From Gammaproteobacteria bacterium (GTDB lineage: Bacteria > Pseudomonadota > Gammaproteobacteria > Pseudomonadales > Porticoccaceae): 64,000 nucleotides of DNA. The notes beneath the pieces were generated by a model. That model saw nothing but the letters and a program-made list of their open reading frames with translations. It was not told the DNA's origin and did not search any database. The DNA lies in assembly GCA_016708925.1 (NCBI GenBank), contig JADJET010000006.1, positions 62,001 to 126,000 of the forward strand. Reading direction: 5' to 3'. Shown here piece by piece: positions 27,678-35,673 of the stretch. Made by a program: the position numbers and the translations under genes. How positions within the stretch are numbered: position 1 is the first letter of the stretch; each line of letters opens with the position of its first letter.

Positions 27678-30214
27678 ATGCAGGCCAAGGAAGCTACCGC
27701 CCGCATCAAGATCAACCGGCTGCTCGAAGCCGCCGGCTGGCGTTTCTTCGGTGAAGGCGCATTACCGGCCAATATCAGGCTTGAACCCGGCGTCACGCTC
27801 AAACACACCGATCTGGACGCGCTCGGCAACGACTTCGAGACCACCAGCCGGGGCTTCGTCGATTTCCTGCTGCTCGACGCCAAGGGTTTTCCGCTGCTGG
27901 TACTGGAAGCCAAGGCCGAAGGTAAAAATCCGCTGGTCGGCAAGGAGCAGGCGCGCAGATACGCCCGTGCGCAGAACTGCCGCTTTGTCATCCTCTCCAA
28001 CGGCAACCTGCATTACTTCTGGGATCTGGAACGCGGCAATCCCCACGTCATCACCGCGTTTCCGACGCCCGAGTCGGTCACCGGCTACCAGAAGATCACA
28101 CCCAACCCGGCGCGTCTGACCGAAGAACAGGTCGGCGACGATTACATCGCCCTGACCCAGCGGCCGGGCTACGCGGCCGAGGCCGGCTGGACAAACGAAG
28201 CCGAGCGCCCGGCCTACGTCACCGCCAACAAGCTGCGCTTCCTGCGGCCCTACCAACTGCGGGCCATCCATGCCCTGCAACGGGCGGTCGGCGAGGGCAA
28301 GGACCGCTTTCTGTTCGAGATGGCCACCGGCACCGGCAAGACCCTCACCGCCGCCGCGATCATCAAGCTGTTCCTGCGCTCCGGCAACGCCCGCCGCGTG
28401 CTGTTTCTGGTCGATCGGCTGGAGCTGGAGGACCAGGCCGGCAAGAAAGCCGACTCCCCGCTAATAAGTCTGTCCGCCGATTTCAAAACGGTCATCTACA
28501 AGGAAAACCGCGACGACTGGCGCCGCGCCGAGATCGTCGTCACCACCGTGCAGTCGCTGCTGTTCAACAACAAATACCAGCGCCTCTTCTCGCCCACCGA
28601 TTTCGATCTGGTCATCTCCGACGAGGCGCATCGCTCCATCGGCGGCAACGCGCGCGCCGTGTTCGATTATTTCGTCGGCTACAAGCTGGGCCTCACCGCC
28701 ACGCCGCGCGATTACCTGCGCCGCTTCGACAGCGCCAAATCCGGCAGCCGCGACCCGCGCGAGGCCGAGCGCCGCCTGCTGCTCGACACCTACCGCACCT
28801 TCGGCTGCGAATCCGGCCAGCCCACCTTCCGCTATTCGCTGCTCGACGGCGTGCAGGAGGGCTACCTGGTCAACCCCACCGTGGTGGACGCCCGCACCGA
28901 CGTCACCACCGAGCTGCTGTCGGAAGAAGGCTTCATCGTCACTGTTACCGACGACACCGGCGAGGACCAGCAGGAAGCCTTCAAGCAGCGCGAGTTCGAG
29001 AAGCGCTTTTTCTCGGACGCTACCAATCAGCTTTTCTGCAAGACCTTTCTGGAACACGCCCTGCGCGACCCGGTCAGCGGCGAGATCGGCAAATCCATCG
29101 TGTTTGCCGTCAGCCAGCACCACGCCGCCAAGCTGGCGCAGATTTTCAACCTGATGGCCGACCGTCTGTTCCCCGGCAAATACCAGTCCGACTTCGCCGT
29201 GCAGGTCACCTCGCAGGTGCAGGGCGCGCAGCAGTTCACCATCAACTTCGCCAACAACAACCTGCTTGGCGCCGGCAACTTCATCCCCGCCTACAAGACC
29301 AGCAAGGCGCGGGTGTGCGTGACGGTGGGCATGATGACCACCGGCTACGACTGCACCGACATCCTGAATCTCGGCCTGTTTCGCCCCATCTTCTCGCCCA
29401 CCGACTTCATCCAGATCAAGGGTCGCGGCACGCGCAAGCACGACTTCCGCGAGCAATTGTTCGACGACGCCATCAGGCCGGCGTCACCCGGCCGGAGAAA
29501 ACCGCCTTCAAGTTGTTCGATTTCTTCGCCAACTGCGAATACTTCGAGACCGAATTCAATTACGACGAGGTGCTGCGGCTGCCTCGCCCCGGCACCCGAA
29601 GTGCGGGCGAAGGCCCGGTGACCTACGACGGAAACTACGAGCACCTGGGCACCGACATCCTCGCCGGCATCAAGGAGGAGGTCGTCGGCGACGAGGGCAT
29701 GAAAATCGACCGCATGTTTTTTGCGCGCTTCGAAGACAGCGTGCGCGAAAACGCCGAAATTGTCGCCGCCGTGGAGGCTGGACAATGGGATCAGGTGATC
29801 GACTACGTCAACCGCGAAGTGTTCGACAAGCCCAAGGAGTTCTACAACCTCGACAAGCTGCGCCGGGCCGCGGCGGTGGATCGCCGCCTGACGCTGCGCG
29901 AGATTCTGGAAAAAATCTTCGGCCTGATCCCGCGCTTCAAATCCAGAGATGAATTGCTGGAGGAGGAGTTCGCCAAATTCGTCGCCGACATCAAGCCCGA
30001 CGAGGCCGCCGCCATCCCCGCCATTCGCCAATACTTCAAGGCCTATGTCAGCAACGGCCAAGTGCGCCAGATCATCGATAACCGCTACTTCACCGACCTG
30101 GCCACCAACGCCGAGTTTTCTACCCCGGAGTACAGGGCGGTGCCTGCCAAATACCGCTTGCTGGTGCCGGAGTACGTCAAGGACTATGTGTCGTTGAACC
30201 AGTTCGCGCCTTGA
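27678..30214 (+). pseudogene. hsdR: Type I restriction endonuclease R subunit, frameshifted
   Basis: Joined across one frameshift, this is a full-length (about 845-residue) HsdR, the motor and nuclease of a type I system. The nuclease core is D62 with E77-A-K79 ('LVLEAKAEG'); the helicase has Walker A 'ATGTGKT' (216-222), 'ISDEAHRS' and 'TTGYDCTDILNLGLFRP'. At 29473-29476 the frame breaks: 'FDDAI' continues as 'QAGVTRPEKTAFKLFDFF' one frame over, consistent with one missing base. The upstream frame then stops at 29621, before the conserved C-terminus that completes at 30214. Whether this is mutation or sequencing error cannot be told here. ATG 27678 has AGGA 7 bases upstream. Confidence 0.9.
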
Positions 30215-30248
30215 ATGCAGCGCAGGCACCGCAAGTCGCACTCGTTAG

Positions 30249-30299
30249 TAACACCTACTGGCGTGCTACACTTGATTATGTGTTAAGTAAGGAGCTTCG
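30249..30299 (+). promoter_or_regulatory. Likely promoter/operator of the VapBC-like pair
   Basis: TAACAC (30249-30254) and its complement GTGTTA (30280-30285) bracket the segment, and ACAC (30268-30271) pairs with GTGT (30280-30283) across an 8-base A/T-rich centre. A good Shine-Dalgarno AAGGAG follows before ATG 30301. Such nested inverted repeats are typical operators for ribbon-helix-helix antitoxins. Confidence 0.4.
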
Positions 30300-30300
30300 C

Positions 30301-30648
30301 ATGGGCACCACAGTCAATTTCACCGGCGCCGTCGACCGCGACCTGCTCAAGCGCGCCAAGATCATCGCCGCCAAAACCGACACGTCGGTCAACGCGCTGT
30401 TCAACGCTGAGCTTCGTCATCTGGTCGAGACCTTCGAGACCGCAGAATCCAGTGGCAACCAGAACTTCAAGGTTCTGCTCGATTTTTCGCTGGGCAGGCG
30501 CACCGGCACCGAGGCCATGCAGGCACTGGGCCTCGACAGCGAGGAAGACCTGTTTCTGCTGATGGCGCAAGCCCACCTGCCGATGCCACGGTTGCCGGAT
30601 GCCGTCACGCAGGACATGGTCAAGCAACTGAAATCACTCACCACCTGA
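30301..30648 (+). CDS. Ribbon-helix-helix antitoxin-like protein
   Basis: A 115-residue protein preceding a PIN-domain gene. The N-terminus 'VNFTGAVDRDLLKRAKIIAA' then 'TSVNALFNAELRHLVE' fits a ribbon-helix-helix DNA-binding antitoxin. A second part (about 60-115, 'TEAMQALGLDSEEDLFLLM') resembles the short helical modules of UPF0175-like antitoxins and probably wraps the toxin. The gap to the toxin gene is 10 bases. Role inferred from the pair. Confidence 0.65.
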   Translation: MGTTVNFTGAVDRDLLKRAKIIAAKTDTSVNALFNAELRHLVETFETAESSGNQNFKVLLDFSLGRRTGTEAMQALGLDSEEDLFLLMAQAHLPMPRLPDAVTQDMVKQLKSLTT

Positions 30649-30658
30649 GCCAACCGCG

Positions 30659-31183
30659 GTGTCCGAGCCTGCCACCCTGCTGCCCGATGCCGGCCCGCTG
30701 ATCACGCTGGCCTACGCGGATGCGCTCGACCTGTTATGCAAACCGAGCTGGCCGATTGTGCTGGTCGATATGGTGCTGCACGAAGTCACGCGCAACCAGA
30801 CGCCGACCAGCGAAAAACTGGCGCGCTGGGTTGAGAGCAGCACGATAGCGATAGGCGCGACCCGCACCTTCCGGCATTACCAGCAGACGCTTGCGGCAGG
30901 CACCGCGACGGTACGCCAATCCAATCTCGGCGAACTGGCGATTCAGGAAACCATGAACGATTTTGCGCTCGACCAGCCGCAGAAAACCGGCGTCTTCCTG
31001 TTCGAGGACCACAAGATTGCCCGTGCCAGCTTTTTCGTGCCAGACAACTGCCGCAAGATCAGCACACGCGCGTTCCTGCTTTTCCTGGAGCAGAAAGGCT
31101 GGCTTGAGTCGGCGGCGGAGATCGAGCGGCGGGCCATACAGGCCGGACGCAGCTTCTCCAGACTGCGATTTCCGCCCGAGTAA
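30659..31183 (+). CDS. PIN-domain toxin-like ribonuclease
   Basis: A 174-residue protein with PIN-type acidic residues: D10 ('LPDAGPLITLA'), E42 ('LHEVTR'), E92 ('GELAIQET') and D117 ('LFEDHKIA'), which would hold Mg2+ for RNA cleavage. The start is GTG 30659, 10 bases after the antitoxin-like gene. It resembles VapC/DUF3368 toxins, somewhat longer because of a C-terminal helical tail (about 130-174). Target RNA unknown. Confidence 0.75.
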   Translation: MSEPATLLPDAGPLITLAYADALDLLCKPSWPIVLVDMVLHEVTRNQTPTSEKLARWVESSTIAIGATRTFRHYQQTLAAGTATVRQSNLGELAIQETMNDFALDQPQKTGVFLFEDHKIARASFFVPDNCRKISTRAFLLFLEQKGWLESAAEIERRAIQAGRSFSRLRFPPE

Positions 31184-31216
31184 GTCCACCGCGATATCAC
31201 CGCGAAATACACGGAA

Positions 31217-31594
31217 ATGGCAGACCTTAAATTTGAAGAGGAGAGCTATCGAATACGGGGAGCCGTTTTTGAGGTGTACCGCGAAATGGGCTGCGGGTTT
31301 CTGGAAGCCGTCTATCAGGAATGCCTGGAACGAGAATTCACCAGACAGTGCATTCCATTTGTGTCCCAGCGGGAACTGGTTCTGCATTACAAGGGAGACC
31401 AATTGACGCAAACCTACAAACCAGACTTCATCTGCTTCGAGCACATCATTGTTGAACTCAAGGCAGTGAAGGAACTGGCAGGCGAACACCGGGCACAGAT
31501 TCATAATTACCTCAAAGCAACTGGCCTTGAATTGGGGCTACTGGTCAACTTTGGCCATTATCCGAAAGCCGAAATCGAGCGAATCGTGAAATGA
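31217..31594 (+). CDS. GxxExxY-family protein (PD-(D/E)XK-like)
   Basis: A 125-residue member of the GxxExxY family: 'GCGFLEAVYQECLERE' carries the naming motif, and 'YKPDFIC' plus 'IIVELKAVKEL' are the D...ExK residues of a restriction-nuclease-like fold. 'HRAQIHNYLKATGLELGLLVNFG' is the typical C-terminal block. Function is unknown; these genes are scattered with repeats and mobile DNA. Short 'ACCGCGAAATACACGG'-type sequence lies just upstream and a long inverted repeat just downstream. Confidence 0.85.
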   Translation: MADLKFEEESYRIRGAVFEVYREMGCGFLEAVYQECLEREFTRQCIPFVSQRELVLHYKGDQLTQTYKPDFICFEHIIVELKAVKELAGEHRAQIHNYLKATGLELGLLVNFGHYPKAEIERIVK

Positions 31595-31603
31595 AAAAGA
31601 AAA

Positions 31604-31693
31604 TAACCACGGAACACACAGAATACACGGAAGAAGACAATAAAGTGGTTTTGGTTTGCTTTTTTTCAGTGTGTTCCGTGTGTTCCGTGGTTA
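31604..31693. repeat. Inverted-repeat element before hsdMS
   Basis: TAACCACGGAACACAC (31604-31619) is matched by its perfect complement GTGTGTTCCGTGGTTA (31678-31693), leaving 58 bases between them that include a T7 run. It separates the GxxExxY gene from hsdMS and could terminate transcription or be a small non-autonomous element. Related 'ACGGAACACACGGA' repeats commonly accompany GxxExxY genes. Confidence 0.75.
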
Positions 31694-31712
31694 ATGCTTT
31701 AAGGAATTTCTA

Positions 31713-34532
31713 ATGCTCGACACCGCCACCAAACGCCGTATCGACACCGCCCGCGACATCCTGGTCGGCAAGGTGCCCGACCCCAAAAGCCAGGTCGAGC
31801 AGATCACCATCGCGCTGATCTACAAGTTCATGGACGACATGGACGCCGAGGCCGAGGAGCTGGGCGGCCACCGCAAGTTCTTTGCCGGCGACTACGCCCG
31901 CTACGGCTGGGCCAAACTCATGCGCTCCGGTCTGGGCGGCCACGAGACGCTGAATCTGTACGCCGAAGCCATCGCCCGCATGCCCGAGAATCCCGGCATC
32001 CCGCCGCTGTTTCGCGACATCTTCAAGAACGCCTACCTGCCCTACCGCGATCCGGAAACATTGCGCGCGTTCCTGAAGATCATCGACGAGTTCGAGTACG
32101 ACCACTCCGAGCGCCTGGGCGATGCCTTCGAATACCTGCTATCCGTGCTCGGCTCCCAGGGCGACGCCGGCCAGTTCCGCACCCCGCGCCACATCATCGA
32201 CTTCATCGTCGCGGTGCTCGACCCGCAAAAGCACGAAACCGTGCTCGATCCCGCCTGCGGCACCGCCGGCTTTCTGATCTCGGCGTGGAAGCACATCCTC
32301 AAGCAAAACAGCTCCCCTCGCCCGCTTGCGGGAGACGACTGCATGGACGCAGGAGGTAGCGCAATGCCGGGAGCAATTGCCGAGGGCCGGGGAGATCCAG
32401 GGAGGTCGCGGTCCGGTGCAGGCGGTTCTCCCTCTCCCTTTGCGGGAGACGACTGCATGGATGCAGGAGGTAGAGCAATGCCGGGAGCAATTGCCGAGGG
32501 TCGGGGAGAGGGGTCACGAGAGAGGGCGGGCGACCTGCTCACCCCCGACGAGCGCGGCCGCCTGGCGCGCAACTTCAAGGGCTACGATATCTCGCCCGAC
32601 ATGGTCCGCCTGTCGCTGGTCAACCTCTACCTGCACGGCTTCACCGACCCACACATTTACGAGTACGACACGCTCACCAGCCAGGAGCGCTGGCACGAGA
32701 CCGCCGACGTCATCCTCGCCAACCCGCCGTTCATGTCGCCCAAGGGCGGCATCCGGCCGCACAACCGCTTTTCGGTGCAGAGCAAACGCAGCGAAGTGCT
32801 GTTCGTCGACTACATGGCCGAGCACCTCACGCCCAACGGCCGCGCCGGCATCATCGTGCCCGAGGGCATCATCTTCCAGAGCCAGGGCGCCTACCGGCAA
32901 CTGCGCAAGCTGCTGGTGGAGGACTACCTGATCGCCGTCGTCTCCCTGCCGGCCGGCGTGTTCCAGCCCTATTCCGGCGTCAAGACCTCCATCCTCATCC
33001 TCGACAAATCGCTGGCCCGGAGCAGCGACAGCATCGCCTTCGTCAAGGTGCAGAACGACGGCTTCGGCCTCGGCGCCCAGCGCCGCGCGATTGACAAGAA
33101 CGACCTGCCCGCCGCAGCCGAAGCCCTGCAAGCCTTCCGTCATTCCCGCCCCCGATCGGAGTCGAGGGCAGGCGCAAACGGGAATCGAGGCGCCGCAGCC
33201 GTTCACGTATCCCGTCATTCTCGCGCAAGCGGGAATCCAGTGGATTTCGATCCCAGCCAATACCCCGGCCTGCTGGTGGTCGAGAAGTCCCGCATCGCCG
33301 CCAATGGCGACTATAACTTGAGCGGGGAGCGGTATCGGGAGGCAGCGGGAAGCAACCATTCGTTTCCGCTTGTTTCCCTTGGCGACGGCGACTTGTTCCG
33401 AGTCGAAAGCGGCGGCACACCAAAGTCTGGCGTAGAGGAATACTGGGGCGGCGGGATTCCCTGGGCGACACTGGCGGACCTGTCGGCATCGAACTTCATC
33501 ACCCAAATCACTTCGACCCAGCGAACGATTTCGGAGAAGGGTCTGCGCGAATCCTCCGCGAAGATGATTCCGGCCAACTCGGTAATCGTCTCGACCCGCG
33601 CGACCATTGGCCGCATCGCCATCAACCGCATTCCCATCGCAACGAATCAAGGTTTCAAGAACGTTGTGATTGAAGACGCAGAGCGCGCAGTTCCGGAGTA
33701 TGTCGCGCTGGCGCTCACAAAGCTCGTACCGACGATGCAGGCATGGGCAACGGGCGGGACGTTCGCAGAAATCTCTAAGTCGAAGTTCTGCGAACTCCAA
33801 ATCCCCTTGCCGCCGCTGGAAGTGCAGAAGGTGATCGTGGCGGAGATCGAGGGCTACCAGAAAGTCATCGACGGCGCCCGCGCCGTCCTCGACCACTACC
33901 GCCCCCACATCCCCATCCACCCCGACTGGCCGATGGTGGAGCTGGCAAGCGTTGCACGGTTTCAGGAAGGCCCTGGCATCCTTGCAAAGGATTTCCACAA
34001 GGACGGCATTCCTCTGGTCAGACTCGCGGGTCTGCGTGGTTTTACCGTAACCCTCGAAGGATGCAATTACCTAGATCCCGAGATGGTCGCTCAGAAGTGG
34101 AGTCACTTCCGCCTTCGCGTCGGCGATATTCTCGTCTCTACGAGCGCATCGTTCGGAAGGCCCGCAATCGTCACCTCAGTGGCCGAGGGAGCCGTCTTCT
34201 ACACGGGGCTCATCCGCTTTCAGCCTCTCGACGCCAGCCTTGACGCGAGCTATCTGGAAACATTCCTCGGGAGCCCTGCGTTTCTCGAACAGGGAGAATC
34301 GTTTGCCACAGGTTCCAGTATTAAGCACTTCGGGCCAATGCACCTGAAGCAGATGAAAATCCCCCTCCCACCCCTAGCGACGCAGCAAGCCATCGTCGCC
34401 GAGATCGAAGCCGAGCAGGCGCTGGTCAGCGCCAACCGCGACCTGATCGCCCGTTTCGAAAAGAAAATCCAGGCCACCCTCGCCCGCATTTGGTGCGAGG
34501 ACGGGCCGGCCTCGGGGGAGGCTGACGCATGA
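31713..34532 (+). CDS. hsdMS: Fused type I modification/specificity protein HsdM-HsdS
   Basis: A 939-residue fusion. Residues 1-500 are an N6-adenine methyltransferase: helical N-terminal domain, SAM motif 'DPACGTAGFL' (about 179-188) and catalytic 'NPPF' (about 337-340). From about 550 come two target-recognition domains in series ('FRVESGGTPKSGVEEYWGGG'; 'WPMVELASVARFQEG') each followed by HsdS-type helices ('IPLPPLEVQK', 'IPLPPLATQQAIVAEIE'). It would methylate, and steer HsdR to, a bipartite site. Two insertions interrupt it: about 70 residues (200-270) made of a duplicated repeat, and about 34 residues (476-510) from a palindromic repeat. Its TGA overlaps the next ATG. Confidence 0.92.
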   Translation: MLDTATKRRIDTARDILVGKVPDPKSQVEQITIALIYKFMDDMDAEAEELGGHRKFFAGDYARYGWAKLMRSGLGGHETLNLYAEAIARMPENPGIPPLFRDIFKNAYLPYRDPETLRAFLKIIDEFEYDHSERLGDAFEYLLSVLGSQGDAGQFRTPRHIIDFIVAVLDPQKHETVLDPACGTAGFLISAWKHILKQNSSPRPLAGDDCMDAGGSAMPGAIAEGRGDPGRSRSGAGGSPSPFAGDDCMDAGGRAMPGAIAEGRGEGSRERAGDLLTPDERGRLARNFKGYDISPDMVRLSLVNLYLHGFTDPHIYEYDTLTSQERWHETADVILANPPFMSPKGGIRPHNRFSVQSKRSEVLFVDYMAEHLTPNGRAGIIVPEGIIFQSQGAYRQLRKLLVEDYLIAVVSLPAGVFQPYSGVKTSILILDKSLARSSDSIAFVKVQNDGFGLGAQRRAIDKNDLPAAAEALQAFRHSRPRSESRAGANGNRGAAAVHVSRHSRASGNPVDFDPSQYPGLLVVEKSRIAANGDYNLSGERYREAAGSNHSFPLVSLGDGDLFRVESGGTPKSGVEEYWGGGIPWATLADLSASNFITQITSTQRTISEKGLRESSAKMIPANSVIVSTRATIGRIAINRIPIATNQGFKNVVIEDAERAVPEYVALALTKLVPTMQAWATGGTFAEISKSKFCELQIPLPPLEVQKVIVAEIEGYQKVIDGARAVLDHYRPHIPIHPDWPMVELASVARFQEGPGILAKDFHKDGIPLVRLAGLRGFTVTLEGCNYLDPEMVAQKWSHFRLRVGDILVSTSASFGRPAIVTSVAEGAVFYTGLIRFQPLDASLDASYLETFLGSPAFLEQGESFATGSSIKHFGPMHLKQMKIPLPPLATQQAIVAEIEAEQALVSANRDLIARFEKKIQATLARIWCEDGPASGEADA
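32312..32519. repeat. Two 114-bp repeats inserted in frame in the methyltransferase
   Basis: Two copies of a repeat, period 114 bp (landmark 'TGCGGGAGAC' at 32327 and 32441), each with 'GACTGCATGGA' and 'CAATTGCCGAGGG'. The outer parts resemble the 'CTCCCCTCGCCCGC...GGGGAGAGGGG' intergenic palindromes of many proteobacteria. Because 114 is 38 codons, the frame survives and encodes an Ala/Gly-rich loop between SAM motif I and the 'GYDISPDMVRL' segment. Confidence 0.85.
33138..33240. repeat. Palindromic repeat inside the M-S linker
   Basis: CGTCATTCCCGCC at the left end and 'CGTCATTCTCGCGCAAGCGG' near the right end belong to the same repeat family as the intergenic copies at 1134, 11120 and 42719. 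Here the copy lies inside coding sequence and is translated as a basic, Ser/Arg-rich linker between the methyltransferase and the first recognition domain. Confidence 0.75.
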
Positions 34533-35431
34533 ACCTGCAGGACGCCTACTACGAACAGAAATTCGAGGTTGAGTTTCTCCGCGCGAAAGGGGATGCGTTT
34601 CAGACCTTCTTCGAGCGGCTGATGGGGTTGGCCTACAAGGCCGATTTCATGGCCTGCCGGCCATGGGGAAATCAGGGCGACCGCAAGAATGACGGTTTCC
34701 TCAAATCGGAGCGCCGACTGTTCCAAGTCTATGCGCCCAACGAGATGGACGCTGCCAAGGCGAAGGCCAAGATCACCGACGACTTCGAGGGCGCCAAGGA
34801 GCACTGGGGCAAGCATTTCGACAAATGGGTGTTCGTCCATAACGCGACGGATGGGTTGCCGCCGCATATTCAGCAGCTTTTACTCGATTTTGAGTTTGCG
34901 AATTCTGGAATTGGGTTAGAACCGTGGTGTCTGGAGGAGCTTCGGCTGATCTTGCGAAAGCTCACAGATGAAGACAAGGCGTCATGGTTAGGCCTTGCCC
35001 CAAACGATGCAACCAAGATGAAGTTGGGCTTCGGCGACTTGAAGGTTGTACTTGAGAGGATCAGCGCGCTCCCTGCGCCACCGATGACCGACATCCAGGA
35101 CGTGCCAACGGGGAAGATTGAAGCGAACGCGTTATCTGAGGCTGTCGCGCAGTTGCTCAAGGAAGGCATGGTCAAATCGCCGCTGGTCGCGGACTTTCTC
35201 TCCCACTGGTATGACGAGACACTTGGGGAACGACTGGCCGAGGCCTTCAAGGCCGAGTATCGGCGGTTACGCGGGGGCCATGGCCCAAACCAAATATATG
35301 CTGAACTGCAATCGTGGGCCGGGGGCGATCATCTCGGAACACCGGAGCACCAGTTGGCTGTGCTCACGATCATCGCGTATTACTTCGAGCGCTGCGACAT
35401 CTTCGAAGAACCACGGAGCGCCGCGCGATGA
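34529..35431 (+). CDS. ABC-3C system effector-like protein, putative PD-(D/E)XK nuclease
   Basis: A 300-residue protein, first of a three-gene set with a middle component and an SMC-like ATPase. The N-terminal 110 residues look like a restriction-type nuclease: 'FQTFFERLMGLAYKADF', then 'GNQGDRKNDGF' (D51, D55) and 'FQVYAP' (Q66, Y68), where the usual E/QxK is QxY. The C-terminal third ('LGERLAEAFKAEYRRLRG' to 'TIIAYYFERCDIFEEP') has the shape of ABC-3C C-terminal domains. In ABC-3C systems, defined by comparative genomics as conflict modules, this gene carries the effector. It overlaps hsdMS (ATGA at 34529) and the next gene. Confidence 0.65.
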   Translation: MNLQDAYYEQKFEVEFLRAKGDAFQTFFERLMGLAYKADFMACRPWGNQGDRKNDGFLKSERRLFQVYAPNEMDAAKAKAKITDDFEGAKEHWGKHFDKWVFVHNATDGLPPHIQQLLLDFEFANSGIGLEPWCLEELRLILRKLTDEDKASWLGLAPNDATKMKLGFGDLKVVLERISALPAPPMTDIQDVPTGKIEANALSEAVAQLLKEGMVKSPLVADFLSHWYDETLGERLAEAFKAEYRRLRGGHGPNQIYAELQSWAGGDHLGTPEHQLAVLTIIAYYFERCDIFEEPRSAAR

Positions 35432-35673
35432 TTCTCCCATCCAAGCATGTATCCCAGGACCGTGCCCTGCTGACCGTCGGAGCATCGATCCTGCGGCACC
35501 TGTCATACCCCGTCACCGTGTCGGCCTTGTGGGAGCAGATGCCGCGAGCTGTCCTTGACCAGACGGCATCGCCACCCATGCGCTACGACGGATTTGTGCT
35601 CGCGCTCGATCTGCTGTTCCTCATGGGGGCAATCGAGCTGCGTGAGGGGCTGCTTGTTCGGGGGGTGTCATGA
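35428..35673 (+). CDS. ABC-3C middle component (MC6-like)
   Basis: An 81-residue protein with 'MILPSKHVSQDRALLTVGAS', then 'VSALWEQM', and 'FVLALDLLFLMGAIELREG'. This matches my recollection of the ABC-3C middle component 6 family: a winged-helix-like adaptor predicted to join ATPase and effector. It overlaps the genes on both sides by four bases (ATGA at 35428 and 35670), so the three products are probably made in step. Confidence 0.75.
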   Translation: MILPSKHVSQDRALLTVGASILRHLSYPVTVSALWEQMPRAVLDQTASPPMRYDGFVLALDLLFLMGAIELREGLLVRGVS

